From Peribacillus asahii (GTDB taxonomy: Bacteria > Bacillota > Bacilli > Bacillales > DSM-1321): a DNA stretch of 64,000 bases. This document shows, one piece after another, positions 54,090 to 62,733 of this stretch (positions within the stretch are counted from its first letter, which is position 1; every line of letters starts with the position of its first letter). Under the pieces are notes generated by a model, which was not told the DNA's origin, did no database searches, and worked only from the letters and a program-made list of their open reading frames with translations. The translations under genes and the position numbers were made by a program. Location: contig NZ_CP026095.1 in NCBI RefSeq assembly GCF_004006295.1, forward strand, positions 3,997,501 to 4,061,500. The letters run 5' to 3'.

Positions 54090-54252
54090 TCTGTCGTCTC
54101 CTCTTTCACGTTTGATAGTTTTCAAATTCCTAATCTAATATTAACAAAATTTTAAGCAAGTGACTTAATATCGATTAAATTTTTTGAAAATTTTTTGTTT
54201 ACTACAATAAGAAATTTACAATCTATATTGACTATCCCTCCTAGTAAACAGA

Positions 54253-54289
54253 AAGAGGTAAGGAATGCTGCTACACTTTCCTTACCTCT
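54253..54289 (-). terminator. Riboswitch-controlled terminator in the serA leader
   Basis: GAGGTAAGGAA and TTCCTTACCTC form a perfect stem followed by TTTCTGTTT on the minus strand, directly after the ZTP aptamer. Confidence 0.88.
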
Positions 54290-54362
54290 GCCCAGGCGAA
54301 CGGCTACGACACTATGTGCTCCCTCGCGGTTATCCGCGTTTCGCCAGTCACACATAGCCTTT
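54289..54362 (-). promoter_or_regulatory. ZTP (pfl) riboswitch upstream of serA
   Basis: On the minus strand the pfl motif is complete. P1 is CTATGTG/CACATAG with TGACTGGCG next to it. P2 is GCGG/CCGC with the GAGGGAG bulge, and the conserved 3' part is GCCGTTCGCCTGGGCA. It senses ZTP/ZMP, which build up when 10-formyl-THF is short. Ligand binding would disrupt the terminator and switch serA on. Confidence 0.92.
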
Positions 54363-54856
54363 TCATTTGCCTTTATTCTATCGAATTCTTTATTAATTTT
54401 CAACCTTAAAAATGTTTCCATATGAATTTTTTTCAGATTAGTCCATAAATAGATTGTTCTCAATATTTAACTTCAATTATTTTCCTAGAAAATTATTCTA
54501 ACAAAAACCTTCTCCAGAATTAGCTACACAACACAGAGACATTAATTCATTGTTTGCTGCAATGATTGATTGCTTTGCCCCTTTTTATTTTTCTTCATCC
54601 GACCCGTTAGCCATCCATGAAGCGCAAAATCAGCGCTTCACCACAGAGAATGAAAATGGTTCAGAATCGTCAAGGCTGGGAGAGGAAGGTCGATGAACTA
54701 TGGTGCGTTAGAGCCCATCCGTTAGTCTGACTCCAACGACCAAGGTGCACCACTGACTGTCGCTCCCTTACGGAAAGCACACATGGTAGATTAATCCTAT
54801 TCTGATTGATGCACCAGCCTCCAATTATATTGAGAGCCGTAGAAAGGATGTTTTCA
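54363..54856 (+). other. Control region and 5' non-coding end of IS110-family element B
   Basis: From about 54520 to the transposase start there is no gene but much pairing potential (AAGCGC/GCGCTT at 54619-54640, GGTGCACC, CCGTTAG/GGTTGG-like segments). In IS110-group elements the bridge RNA is encoded in this 5' end. The exact element boundary is not visible. Confidence 0.4.
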
Positions 54857-56080
54857 ATGGAAGTAGTCATTGAAAGAGCATGTGGTATGGATGTCCATAA
54901 GGACAATATGACTGCATGTATTATGACACCAGAAGGAAAGGAGATTCAAACGTTTTCAACAAAAACTATTTTTCTAATACAGTTGATGGACTGGATTAAA
55001 CAGCATAACTGTACTCATGTTGCAATGGAGAGTACCAGTGTATATTGGAAACCTATTGTTAATTTATTAGAGGCTGAAGATATTGAGTTTTTGGTTGTGA
55101 ATGCCCAACATATGAAAGCAGTACCAGGACGTAAAACAGATGTGAAAGATGCAGAATGGATTGCCAAACTTCTTCGTCATGGACTCCTAAAAGCTAGTTA
55201 CATTCCAGATCGAAATCAACGGGAACTACGCGAACTAGTTCGGTATCGCAGGAGTATTATTGAAGAACGTGCTAGACAACATAATCGCATCCAAAAAGTG
55301 TTAGAGGGAGCAAACATTAAGCTGGGTTCTGTGGTTTCGGATGTCATGGGCGTTTCAGCTCGAGATATGCTTAACGCTATTGTCGAAGGCGAAGAAGATC
55401 CTGAAAAACTAGCAAACTTCGCTCGACGTACAATGAAAAAGAAGAAAGATGAACTGCAGCTTGCCCTTAAAGGTTATATCAATTCGCATCAACGCCTCAT
55501 GTTAAAAACTATTTTAAAGCATATTGATTTTTTAACAGAGCAAATCGAGATGCTCGACCAAGAGGTCGAGCAAAGGGTAAGCTCCTATCAAGAAGATGTG
55601 GAACGATTAGACTCTATTCCTGGTATAGCTACAAGAATGGCTGAGCAAATTTTATCCGAAATTGGGACTGATATAAAAAAACAGTTTCCAAGTGCAGCTC
55701 ATATGTGTTCTTGGGCAGGCTTGGTTCCTGGACATAACGAAAGTGCTGGAAAAAGAAAATCAGCTAAAACCAAAAAAGGAAACAAATATTTGAGATCAGC
55801 ATTAACAGAGGCAGCTCATTCCGTAAGAGGATCAAAAAATTACCTTGGAGCACTGTATAGGCGTACAGCATCACGAAAAGGTAAGAAACGAGCAGGAATT
55901 GTCGTCGCTCATGCCATGATGAGAATAGCTTATTATCTCTTAACACGAAAAGAAATATATGTAGACTTAGGCGAAGACTACTTTGATAAACAGAGACAGC
56001 AATCTATTGTACAACATTCACTCCGAAGACTTGAAAGTTTAGGATACACAGTAACGTTACAAGAACCTGAAGCATCTTAA
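54857..56080 (+). CDS. IS110-family transposase (DEDD type), element B
   Basis: The 407-residue recombinase starts at the ATG at 54857 (AGAAAGG upstream). Its RuvC-like DEDD domain shows CGMDVHKDN, AMESTSVYWKP and KTDVKDAEWIAKLL, followed by a coiled coil. The C-terminal Tnp_20 domain has SIPGIATRMAEQILSEIG, WAGLVPGHNESAGKRKS with the family serine, and GNKYLRSALTEAA. It is complete and may be active. It belongs to a different subgroup from element A. Confidence 0.94.
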   Translation: MEVVIERACGMDVHKDNMTACIMTPEGKEIQTFSTKTIFLIQLMDWIKQHNCTHVAMESTSVYWKPIVNLLEAEDIEFLVVNAQHMKAVPGRKTDVKDAEWIAKLLRHGLLKASYIPDRNQRELRELVRYRRSIIEERARQHNRIQKVLEGANIKLGSVVSDVMGVSARDMLNAIVEGEEDPEKLANFARRTMKKKKDELQLALKGYINSHQRLMLKTILKHIDFLTEQIEMLDQEVEQRVSSYQEDVERLDSIPGIATRMAEQILSEIGTDIKKQFPSAAHMCSWAGLVPGHNESAGKRKSAKTKKGNKYLRSALTEAAHSVRGSKNYLGALYRRTASRKGKKRAGIVVAHAMMRIAYYLLTRKEIYVDLGEDYFDKQRQQSIVQHSLRRLESLGYTVTLQEPEAS

Positions 56081-56451
56081 TCCAGTCCATATTCCTACAA
56101 TAGATTAATAAATCAGGCGCTCTCCCCTTTTTTTAAAATGAATGAGCTGCGTCTTATTAAGTATTGCCTTTTTCACTAAATTACAGAAGTTTATTTTCAT
56201 GGTAGTTCATTAAGGAATGATTCAATACTCAACTATATTTAGCCATTGACCATCAGGTTTATCATTTATCTCAAATAAATTGACACCAAGCTCTTTTAAT
56301 ACTGCCGTTACTCTAGCAGCACCACATAAAAATGCAAGTATAAAGAAACTCTTCTTTCTTTTTATTACGATGTCCTCTGTAACATTTTAAAAAGTCGGCT
56401 CATCTATTTATGAATATTTTCATTTTTGGTTATTAAGAATGCTGGCACATC
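56081..56451. other. IS 3' end and a gene remnant
   Basis: The first 130 bp are probably the element's 3' end. A minus-strand remnant lies at 56222-56386. Nothing else is supported. Confidence 0.4.
56222..56386 (-). pseudogene. Protein remnant, unrecognised
   Basis: About 54 codons without a start read FFILAFLCGAARVTAVLKELG, then INDKPDGQWLNIVEY and a stop. The wording is protein-like but I know no family. It may be the 3' end of a gene cut by the adjacent IS110-family element. Confidence 0.35.
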
Positions 56452-57252
56452 CTACTGGACAGAATTACACAACTGACCGATTTTCTCGACTTCCACAACT
56501 ACCACATCCCCCGACTTAACCGGGCAGCTGCCAGATGGTGAACCCGTGGCCAAAATGTCACCGGGCTCCAGCGTCATCACCTGCGAAAGCCAGCTGATTA
56601 GATACGGAATGCTCAGAGACATTTGATTGGTATTCCCGTCTTGGACAACGCGGCCGTTTAAAGTGGTTACAATCCGCAAATTTGTAGGATCTACCCCGGT
56701 AACGATGCACGGCCCCAAAGGCCCGAACGTATCAAATCCTTTTCCCCGCGTAAACTGTGGATCTTTTTTTGTAAGATCTCTTGCTGTGACGTCATTAAAT
56801 ATCGTGCAACCAAACACATAATCAAGCGCATCTTCTTCTTTAATGTTTTTTCCGCGCTTTCCAATGACCAGAGCTACTTCCCCTTCAAGTTCCACTTGGT
56901 TGGTTAGATCGTTGGGAGGAAGAAAAATCGTTCCCTTGTCTGGAATAAGCGAAGATAATGGCTTTAAAAATAGAAATGGCTCTATAAGGTTTGGCTCTCC
57001 CCCTGTTTCCTTCGCATGATCTGCATATGTCCAGCCGAAATTAACCACTTTAGAAGGTTTTACTGGCTCCAAAATTTTCACGTCACTATATTTTACCTTT
57101 ACCCCGTCATACTTTATTTCCTTGTTGACAAGTTCAGCAAAACTGCTAGACAGTTGTAATATTATCTCATCATCCTCAACAATACCGTAATGTATTTTGC
57201 CATGTTGATTCTGATAGCGAACTATTTTTTGTGTTTTTGGTAGTATATGCAT
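56452..57252 (-). CDS. Fumarylacetoacetate hydrolase-family protein
   Basis: The 266-residue protein has the FAH fold. The metal-binding acidic residues are in QVELEGEVALVIGKRG (ExE) and in the Asp of FGCTIFNDVTARD, with KGFDTFGPLGPCIV and PGDILATGSPSG completing the active site. Relatives are acylpyruvate hydrolases or hydroxyheptadiene-dioate isomerases of aromatic breakdown. The substrate cannot be read from sequence. The ATG at 57252 has AAAGGAG upstream; an earlier start lacks one. It stands alone. Confidence 0.88.
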   Translation of the reverse strand: MHILPKTQKIVRYQNQHGKIHYGIVEDDEIILQLSSSFAELVNKEIKYDGVKVKYSDVKILEPVKPSKVVNFGWTYADHAKETGGEPNLIEPFLFLKPLSSLIPDKGTIFLPPNDLTNQVELEGEVALVIGKRGKNIKEEDALDYVFGCTIFNDVTARDLTKKDPQFTRGKGFDTFGPLGPCIVTGVDPTNLRIVTTLNGRVVQDGNTNQMSLSIPYLISWLSQVMTLEPGDILATGSPSGSCPVKSGDVVVVEVEKIGQLCNSVQ

Positions 57253-58062
57253 GATGAATAAACTCCTTTGATAAGTAAGGTATACTGACCTCAGATAATA
57301 TAAAATTCGGGTCTCCACATAATCGCAAACGAAGACTTCCAACTCCATTATAACCGATAAGCTCAATGAAACTGAAATTTAGCTTCCACACACAATTAAA
57401 GCTACCCAATAGTTTAAGTACATTTTTTCACAAACTCTTCCAAATATTAACATAGATACATACCCATTTTTCTTAAAAGGTGTTGTTCAACAATCTGGCC
57501 CTTTAATGAAAAATAAAGAAGAACTATTTTTCTATTTCGATAATAAAGCATTCCTTCAAAAAGTGGAAAACCAATACTTTTTGAAGGAGAGCTTTGGCTT
57601 TATATAAGACAAATACATACCTATTCAAGACTAGAATATATGAGCTTTTATATAACTAGAGCTGTAGTACAAGAGTGTATAAGCTTTTGTGTCACTCGTC
57701 AACTCTTATTATTATTATTATTTAGAACATACTATCCGTAGGATACAATATTATTCGTAAAACTGATATTATACGAATAGTTTAAGTGATTTAAAGTTTA
57801 TTTTTTAACCACTCTCTCCTTTTCCTGATGTAAAAGGACAAAAAAGTTGATACAAAAATGGATAAAAAAGTTTTTAATCCTTATCTTGTGTTGCTTTAGA
57901 ACAATGTTTGATCAAATTAATACTAATAATATTGATGAACGAATAAAAAGAAAGAGCGTGTTTTAAAAAAGTTTGATCATTTTCTACCTATGTTATTCAA
58001 GAATAGCGCCCAATTCTGGAATTACTCAGATCGTTGAAACGGCTTCAAAAGTCTCCAAATGA
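57253..58062. other. Gene-free stretch with repeats and a hairpin
   Basis: A dispersed repeat copy lies at 57404-57510. A hairpin CCTTCAAAAAGT/ACTTTTTGAAGG lies at 57553-57588, one CTTTTGTGTCA word at 57682-57700 and a TTA/ATT run at 57708-57720. A further GCGCCC repeat piece is at about 57990-58025. Confidence 0.5.
57404..57510. repeat. Dispersed intergenic repeat copy
   Basis: The copy matches 62448-62570 over about 100 bp (AGTTTAAGTACATT, TTCACAAACTCTTC, AACATAGATACATACCCATT, GTTGTTCAACAATCTGGCCC). It is the best-kept pair of the family in the window. Confidence 0.75.
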
Positions 58063-58917
58063 TTAATTATCGTTAATTCCTAATTGCTTGATAATCCATT
58101 GCGTACGCTCTTGATAGGCAGAGTCGCAATTCGTAAAAAGATGGTCAGTTTTATACCAAGAAATTTCCTTTGGTGAACTTGCAACAGAATAGAATGTATC
58201 TGCTTGATGTTTTGGTACAAATTCGTCATCATGAACAAATTGAAATAGCAGTGATGCAGGTGTAGCTTTATTTATATAATGAATCGCATTCAATGGTTCT
58301 AATTCAGAAATAAATTTATTAAACTGCTCTCTTGGGAGCTTGGCACGAATCAATGCCGCTAATGGATGCTCACTTGTTTTATGCCACTCAGACACACTAG
58401 GGAATCCAGCCATTAAAATGTATGATTTAATACGTTCTTCGACGCCAGCAAGAACTCCTCCCCAAGTAGCACCCAAACTATGTCCAATATAGGCAAGACG
58501 ATTTAAATCAATATTTCCGAAACTACAAAGAAGGTCAACTCCCCTTTGGATGTCAACGACTGTCTGAGTATATTGTCTAATATTAGTTATTGTTTCTATC
58601 ATAAGATTTAATTTCTGTTCCTCAGATAAATCTTTTGGAGAACGACTTCGCATGGCAGGTGCAGTGATTAAAAGAGAAACTATACCTTTTAAAGCTAAAG
58701 CTTCAGCTTCATGTAAAAACGTTATTCGACTACCTTGACCTGGATGCATAAAAACCACTGCTGGGAAGGGTCCGCCTGTATCTGGAACGACCAGATATGC
58801 AGGTACTTTCCCACCATATGGACTTAAATAAGACACATCTCTAACCGTATAACCATCCTTTTCAATACACGAAGATTCCTCAAAATCTAAAGGCAAAGAA
58901 CGTTCATAATCAAGCAA
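58063..58917 (-). CDS. Alpha/beta hydrolase (dienelactone hydrolase/acetyl esterase-like)
   Basis: The 284-residue enzyme has the nucleophile elbow GHSLGATWGG (Ser at about 147), the acid in FVHDDEFVP and the His in KTDHLFTNC, a complete catalytic triad. The oxyanion-type motif is VVFMHPGQGSR. There is no signal peptide. It is probably an esterase or peptidase-like hydrolase; the substrate is unknown. The start is a TTG with AAGGAG 11 bp upstream, somewhat long spacing. Confidence 0.82.
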   Translation of the reverse strand: MLDYERSLPLDFEESSCIEKDGYTVRDVSYLSPYGGKVPAYLVVPDTGGPFPAVVFMHPGQGSRITFLHEAEALALKGIVSLLITAPAMRSRSPKDLSEEQKLNLMIETITNIRQYTQTVVDIQRGVDLLCSFGNIDLNRLAYIGHSLGATWGGVLAGVEERIKSYILMAGFPSVSEWHKTSEHPLAALIRAKLPREQFNKFISELEPLNAIHYINKATPASLLFQFVHDDEFVPKHQADTFYSVASSPKEISWYKTDHLFTNCDSAYQERTQWIIKQLGINDN

Positions 58918-59039
58918 CTAATACCACTCTCCTTGAACAATTCAAAAGTTTAAGTGTTTCTATCCACACTACCATAATTCCCCTTTTTATTTTGTGAAAT
59001 ATTAATTGTTTAATTTTACTCCCTCGTTCAATAAGCCTT

Positions 59040-59087
59040 ATTCCATTAAATGGCCCGACACAAAAATAAAGAGCGCAATTCATGCTA
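59040..59087. repeat. Left half of the dispersed hairpin repeat split by IS3 copy 2
   Basis: CCATTAAATGGCCCGACAC and then GCGCAATTC (59073-59081) form the left arm. GAATTGCGC at 60387-60395 right of the IS completes the stem, followed by CCTTTAATTGAATAAC. Confidence 0.75.
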
Positions 59088-59129
59088 TGATCTGACCCCT
59101 GTCAAGTAGACATAAAAAAATAAGCGCAG

Positions 59130-60020
59130 TTAAGAAGCCTGACTTCTATATTCGATAGGAGTCAGGTTGTTTAGCTTGGTTTGAAACCTTTCGTGGTTAT
59201 AAAAGTGAATGTAGTCTTTAATAGCCCTTCTAACCTCTTGTGAAGTTTTAAAAGTATGCAGGTTAAAACATTCTGTTTTTAAATGACTAAAGAAATTTTC
59301 CATACTAGCGTTATCCCAACAGTTGCCCTTTCTAGACATACTAGCTTTCATTTTATTTCTTGTGAGTAGCTGATTATAGTTATGGGAAGTGTATTGGTAT
59401 CCTTGATCACTATGGAGAAGGAGTCCCTTTACATTCCTTCCTTTTATGGCTTTTTTAAGAGTATCCAAGACTAGTTTATAATCATTACGTCTACTAATTT
59501 GGTACGCAACAACTTCGTTATTATATAGGTCTTTGATGGCAGACAAGTATAGTTTCTGTCCATTGAAAATGAGGTACGTAATATCCGTTACCCACTTTTC
59601 ATTAGGGCGAGAAGCGTAAAAGGATCTATTTAAATAATTATTCGAGATAAGATAAGGTTCTTTCTTACCGTAATAAATTCGTTTCTTCCTGATAATTGCT
59701 TTAATACCTAGCTCACTTAGTAACCGTTGAACTTTTTTGTGATTAATATGAATATCATAGGTCCTCTTTAACCAAATTTGTATTCTTCTATAGCCATAGA
59801 TGCCCTTATATTTCTGATGACATTCTATTATTTTCTGCTTTAGCTTCTCATCCTCTATCTGCTTTTCCGAAGGTAATGCTTTACGCTTTATCCACTTGTA
59901 GTATCCACTTCTTGATACTTTAGCTAGATGACAAAGTAGCTGTATAGAGTGAGCTTGTTTAGATAAATCATTAATGATTGGAAATAGAATACTAGGTTTT
60001 AGATTCATTCCTCCTTTCAC
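59130..60020 (-). CDS. IS3-family transposase OrfB (copy 2)
   Basis: The 296-residue protein is identical to OrfB of copy 1, including the DDE residues in WVTDITYL, HSDQGYQY and SMENFFSHLK. It is made as a -1 frameshift product with OrfA. Confidence 0.94.
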   Translation of the reverse strand: MKGGMNLKPSILFPIINDLSKQAHSIQLLCHLAKVSRSGYYKWIKRKALPSEKQIEDEKLKQKIIECHQKYKGIYGYRRIQIWLKRTYDIHINHKKVQRLLSELGIKAIIRKKRIYYGKKEPYLISNNYLNRSFYASRPNEKWVTDITYLIFNGQKLYLSAIKDLYNNEVVAYQISRRNDYKLVLDTLKKAIKGRNVKGLLLHSDQGYQYTSHNYNQLLTRNKMKASMSRKGNCWDNASMENFFSHLKTECFNLHTFKTSQEVRRAIKDYIHFYNHERFQTKLNNLTPIEYRSQAS

Positions 60021-60307
60021 ATCTTTAAAAGCTTTTTTAATAGTTCATTCTCAGCTTCTAATCGCTTTATTTTCTGTTGGGTATTTTCAAAGGTAGATGA
60101 AGAGACTCTACTAGACCCACTTTTTCTGCCACGTTTTTCTCTAAGACCAACCATCCCATCTTCACTAAACTGTTTAACCCATCGTTGTATGTTTTTTCGA
60201 TGAGTGTTTAATTCTCTGGAAACGGCTGCATAATTCTTCTTTTGATGAAATAAATCCACTGCTTTTTTCTTGAATGATATATCATAAGTCTCTGCTTTTT
60301 TCTCCAT
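60017..60307 (-). CDS. IS3-family transposase OrfA (copy 2)
   Basis: The 96-residue helix-turn-helix and leucine zipper protein is identical to OrfA of copy 1. The AAAAAAG slippery site is conserved near its end. Confidence 0.93.
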   Translation of the reverse strand: MEKKAETYDISFKKKAVDLFHQKKNYAAVSRELNTHRKNIQRWVKQFSEDGMVGLREKRGRKSGSSRVSSSTFENTQQKIKRLEAENELLKKLLKM

Positions 60308-60588
60308 AAAAAATACCCCCTTAATAATAGACAGATTAATGCGCTTTTTAAAACGTGTCTACTATAAGGGGAGCATACCAGCTACAGAATTGCGCCCTTT
60401 AATTGAATAACTAAAATCTGACCTCACTCATAATATCTACTTAATTCTTCAATTAACGCCCCTGTTAGCCAAGTATCACACCGCCTTCATTGTGTGATCA
60501 TTTACAATTTAGGAGTGATAGATACTTTTTAACTAGCATGCTTTATTAGACCCACATGCACATTCTTTAACCTTTTCCGTTATCTGTT

Positions 60589-61428
60589 TTATTTGGTACC
60601 GCCTGTAAGATGTGCATCAAACATATCAATAATTTCTAGGAATCTATCAGCTTCTCGGAAAACATGATCTGCTAATAGGGGATGAATAATGCTCTTTATT
60701 TTACATTGCTCAATTAAATCACGGGCTGTTTTTTTGAAGTCCCTAAGAGATGCGACCGACACTCGATTTTGATCAAGGAATTGATCTAAAAGAGGAACTG
60801 TTTGAGATTGTGGCCTCATAGATTCTAAATCCCTTGCTTGATACAGCAATTGATCAAAATCATTGCTGAAATTCTGTGCTAAATCAACTAGTTTTCTTTC
60901 TGAAGGATCAAGGAGATGACCAATAAATTTAGCATGGTCTGCCATAATCCTTAAGAAGAAGACATTCTCTTTAATAATAGCATCTGGAAGTGCTTGTAAT
61001 TTTCCTTCATTTAATTCAATTAATCGTTTTCTAAAATAATTAGCTTCCCTACTTGTATGGTCAACTAATAGTGGGAAATTATTTGCCCCTGGCAATTTGC
61101 ATGTGAGAATTAGTCCTAATACTTTCCGTTTAAATAAGAAAATATTAGTTGCAGCTTGTTGTACCTCTGAATTAAATCTTCTTATTTGTTCGGAGTCTGT
61201 TTGATTATTAAAGGAATGTGCAGTTTGTTCGATGTATTCAAATAATTGATAAAATTGATTAGCCTCTTGAATTAGTTGAGTATCTTCTGCTCTAAAACCC
61301 AATCGAAGAAATAAAGAATGTTCTTTCATGATCCTAGCCCAAAAACGAATTTCATTTAAAGAGCGCTCAACAAACAATCCAGATGTAACACCAGTATCAG
61401 CATGCAAAGATATATCATCCCCGTTCAT
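60589..61428 (-). CDS. DUF2935-family helical protein
   Basis: The 279-residue protein consists of two similar four-helix halves. The first opens with SLNEIRFWARIMKEHSLFLRLGF and contains the ExxxH/ExxxFRKRL-type pattern; the second opens with IIKENVFFLRIMADHAKFIGHLL. The Glu and His spaced along the helices suggest a ferritin-like metal site. DUF2935 is common in Bacillus and has no firm function. The ATG at 61428 has GGGGAGG upstream; an earlier start 13 codons up lacks one. Confidence 0.85.
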   Translation of the reverse strand: MNGDDISLHADTGVTSGLFVERSLNEIRFWARIMKEHSLFLRLGFRAEDTQLIQEANQFYQLFEYIEQTAHSFNNQTDSEQIRRFNSEVQQAATNIFLFKRKVLGLILTCKLPGANNFPLLVDHTSREANYFRKRLIELNEGKLQALPDAIIKENVFFLRIMADHAKFIGHLLDPSERKLVDLAQNFSNDFDQLLYQARDLESMRPQSQTVPLLDQFLDQNRVSVASLRDFKKTARDLIEQCKIKSIIHPLLADHVFREADRFLEIIDMFDAHLTGGTK

Positions 61429-61560
61429 TCTATAACCTCCCCAAAATACTCCTTCTGCTCTATTCATATTTACATGGTCATTTAAATATGCGTTAAGGCA
61501 AGTCTTATTTACAGATTAGCAGGATAAGAAGAACCATTTTTAAGAATTAAAAAATCCTAT

Positions 61561-61770
61561 ATATCAATAAATCAGGAGGTTAATGGAGTAAAAGGTGTAA
61601 AAAGTATAAAAGCAAGGAATTACGGTAATAACGTTGTAGTTGATCTAGTCATTCTAGTTAATTCAAATTTAGATATACGAAGTGCACATGACATAGCAAC
61701 TTCGGTGGAAAATAAATTAATTAAAGAACATAATGTTTATGAATTTCCTATCCACGTAAAACCGAATTAA
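61561..61770 (+). pseudogene. C-terminal remnant of a cation diffusion facilitator transporter
   Basis: About 70 codons without a start read VNGVKGVKSIKARNYGNNV, VVDLVILVNSNLDIRSAHDI and EFPIHVKPN to a stop. This is the cytosolic dimerisation domain of CDF zinc/iron efflux proteins (the HxIAxxVE-type helix). The membrane domain is gone. It is a truncated gene with no recognisable promoter. Confidence 0.8.
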
Positions 61771-61955
61771 AAATATAACAACAGAAAAAGCTCTACTCCT
61801 TATTAAAGAAAGCTACCTGATAATTAAAGCCTTAGATCTTACTAAGAATATTTTATAGGACCACATAAAGTAATCTCACTTTATGATTCCTGAATAAAAT
61901 AAAATTTTTAGGGAATTACAAAGAGTAGAGTTTCTATTTTATGGAGGTTGATTAA

Positions 61956-62348
61956 ATGGCAGACTTAGGATTACTCCTTATACGTCTAATGATTGGATTT
62001 ATATTTCTTTTTTATGGTTGTCAAAAACTTTTCGGCTGGTTTGGAGGTCACGGCATTAAAGGGACTGGAGGATGGTTTGAATCAATCGGGATAAAGCCAG
62101 GGGTAATTATAGCAACGTTTAGTGGGATTGCTGAGCTATTGGCTGCTATTTTGTTTATACTGGGAATATTTCTTCCCATAGGTGCACTCCTTATTGTTTT
62201 AGTAATGTTAGGAGCTATTGTTAAAGTTCATGGTCCAAAAGGTTTTTCCGTTACAGCTGGAGGATTCGAGTATAACCTATTTTTAATTGTAGTCTCGGTG
62301 GGTTTAGCTTTGATTGGACCAGGAGACTATTCTTTAGGTGGATATTAA
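61956..62348 (+). CDS. DoxX-family membrane protein
   Basis: The 130-residue protein has four transmembrane helices in the DoxX layout. It begins [30 protein letters not shown], followed by the [14 protein letters not shown] loop, [16 protein letters not shown] and the closing helix of DoxX ([19 protein letters not shown]). GGAGG lies before the ATG. Members are linked to thiol or oxidative stress, but the reaction is not settled. It has its own terminator. Confidence 0.9.
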   Translation: MADLGLLLIRLMIGFIFLFYGCQKLFGWFGGHGIKGTGGWFESIGIKPGVIIATFSGIAELLAAILFILGIFLPIGALLIVLVMLGAIVKVHGPKGFSVTAGGFEYNLFLIVVSVGLALIGPGDYSLGGY

Positions 62349-62391
62349 AAATGGAAAAATACTAACAAAACGACGCTTTTAGATAGTTAAT

Positions 62392-62420
62392 TGGTACCTG
62401 TTTATTAAGCAGGTACCTTT
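62392..62420 (+). terminator. Terminator of the DoxX gene
   Basis: GGTACCTG and CAGGTACC pair around nine bases and are followed by TTTATATTTT. Confidence 0.75.
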
Positions 62421-62447
62421 ATATTTTAAGAAATCTTATTCCACTAA

Positions 62448-62570
62448 CATGCTTCGTTACTTTTAAGTACATTTCTTCACAAACTCTTCTAAAGATTAAC
62501 ATAGATACATACCCATTTTTCTTAAAAGGTGTTGTTCAATAATATGGCCCTTTTGTTGAATAAGAGGTCT
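62448..62570. repeat. Dispersed intergenic repeat copy
   Basis: The copy matches 57404-57510 over about 100 bp and ends in TTCAATAATATGGCCC, TTTTGTTGAATAAG. Confidence 0.75.
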
Positions 62571-62733
62571 ACTAAATAAAAAAATACACCACTAATATAT
62601 AAGTGATGTAATAATTATCATATAATGTGTGACATTAAAGACAAGTTACTGTTCTTATAATAAAAATACATTCACTTATCTTTAATTTTACAAAGTAGAG
62701 CTGCTCTTTTTACAACATTCTAGTTCATTAGAT
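62571..62733. other. Short spacer
   Basis: No feature was recognised before the oxidoreductase gene. Confidence 0.35.

Larger units (their letters stand above)
59088..60380 (-). mobile_element. IS3-family element (IS150 group), copy 2
   Basis: The element is 1293 bp with the same ends and proteins as copy 1, in inverse orientation 39 kb away. Its target duplication is GCTA, different from copy 1, so both arose by separate transposition. It sits in the loop of a dispersed hairpin repeat. Confidence 0.95.

Noticed and set aside
18742..60380. Composite transposon bounded by the two IS3 copies
   Set aside because: Each copy has its own, different 4-bp target duplication, so they inserted separately.
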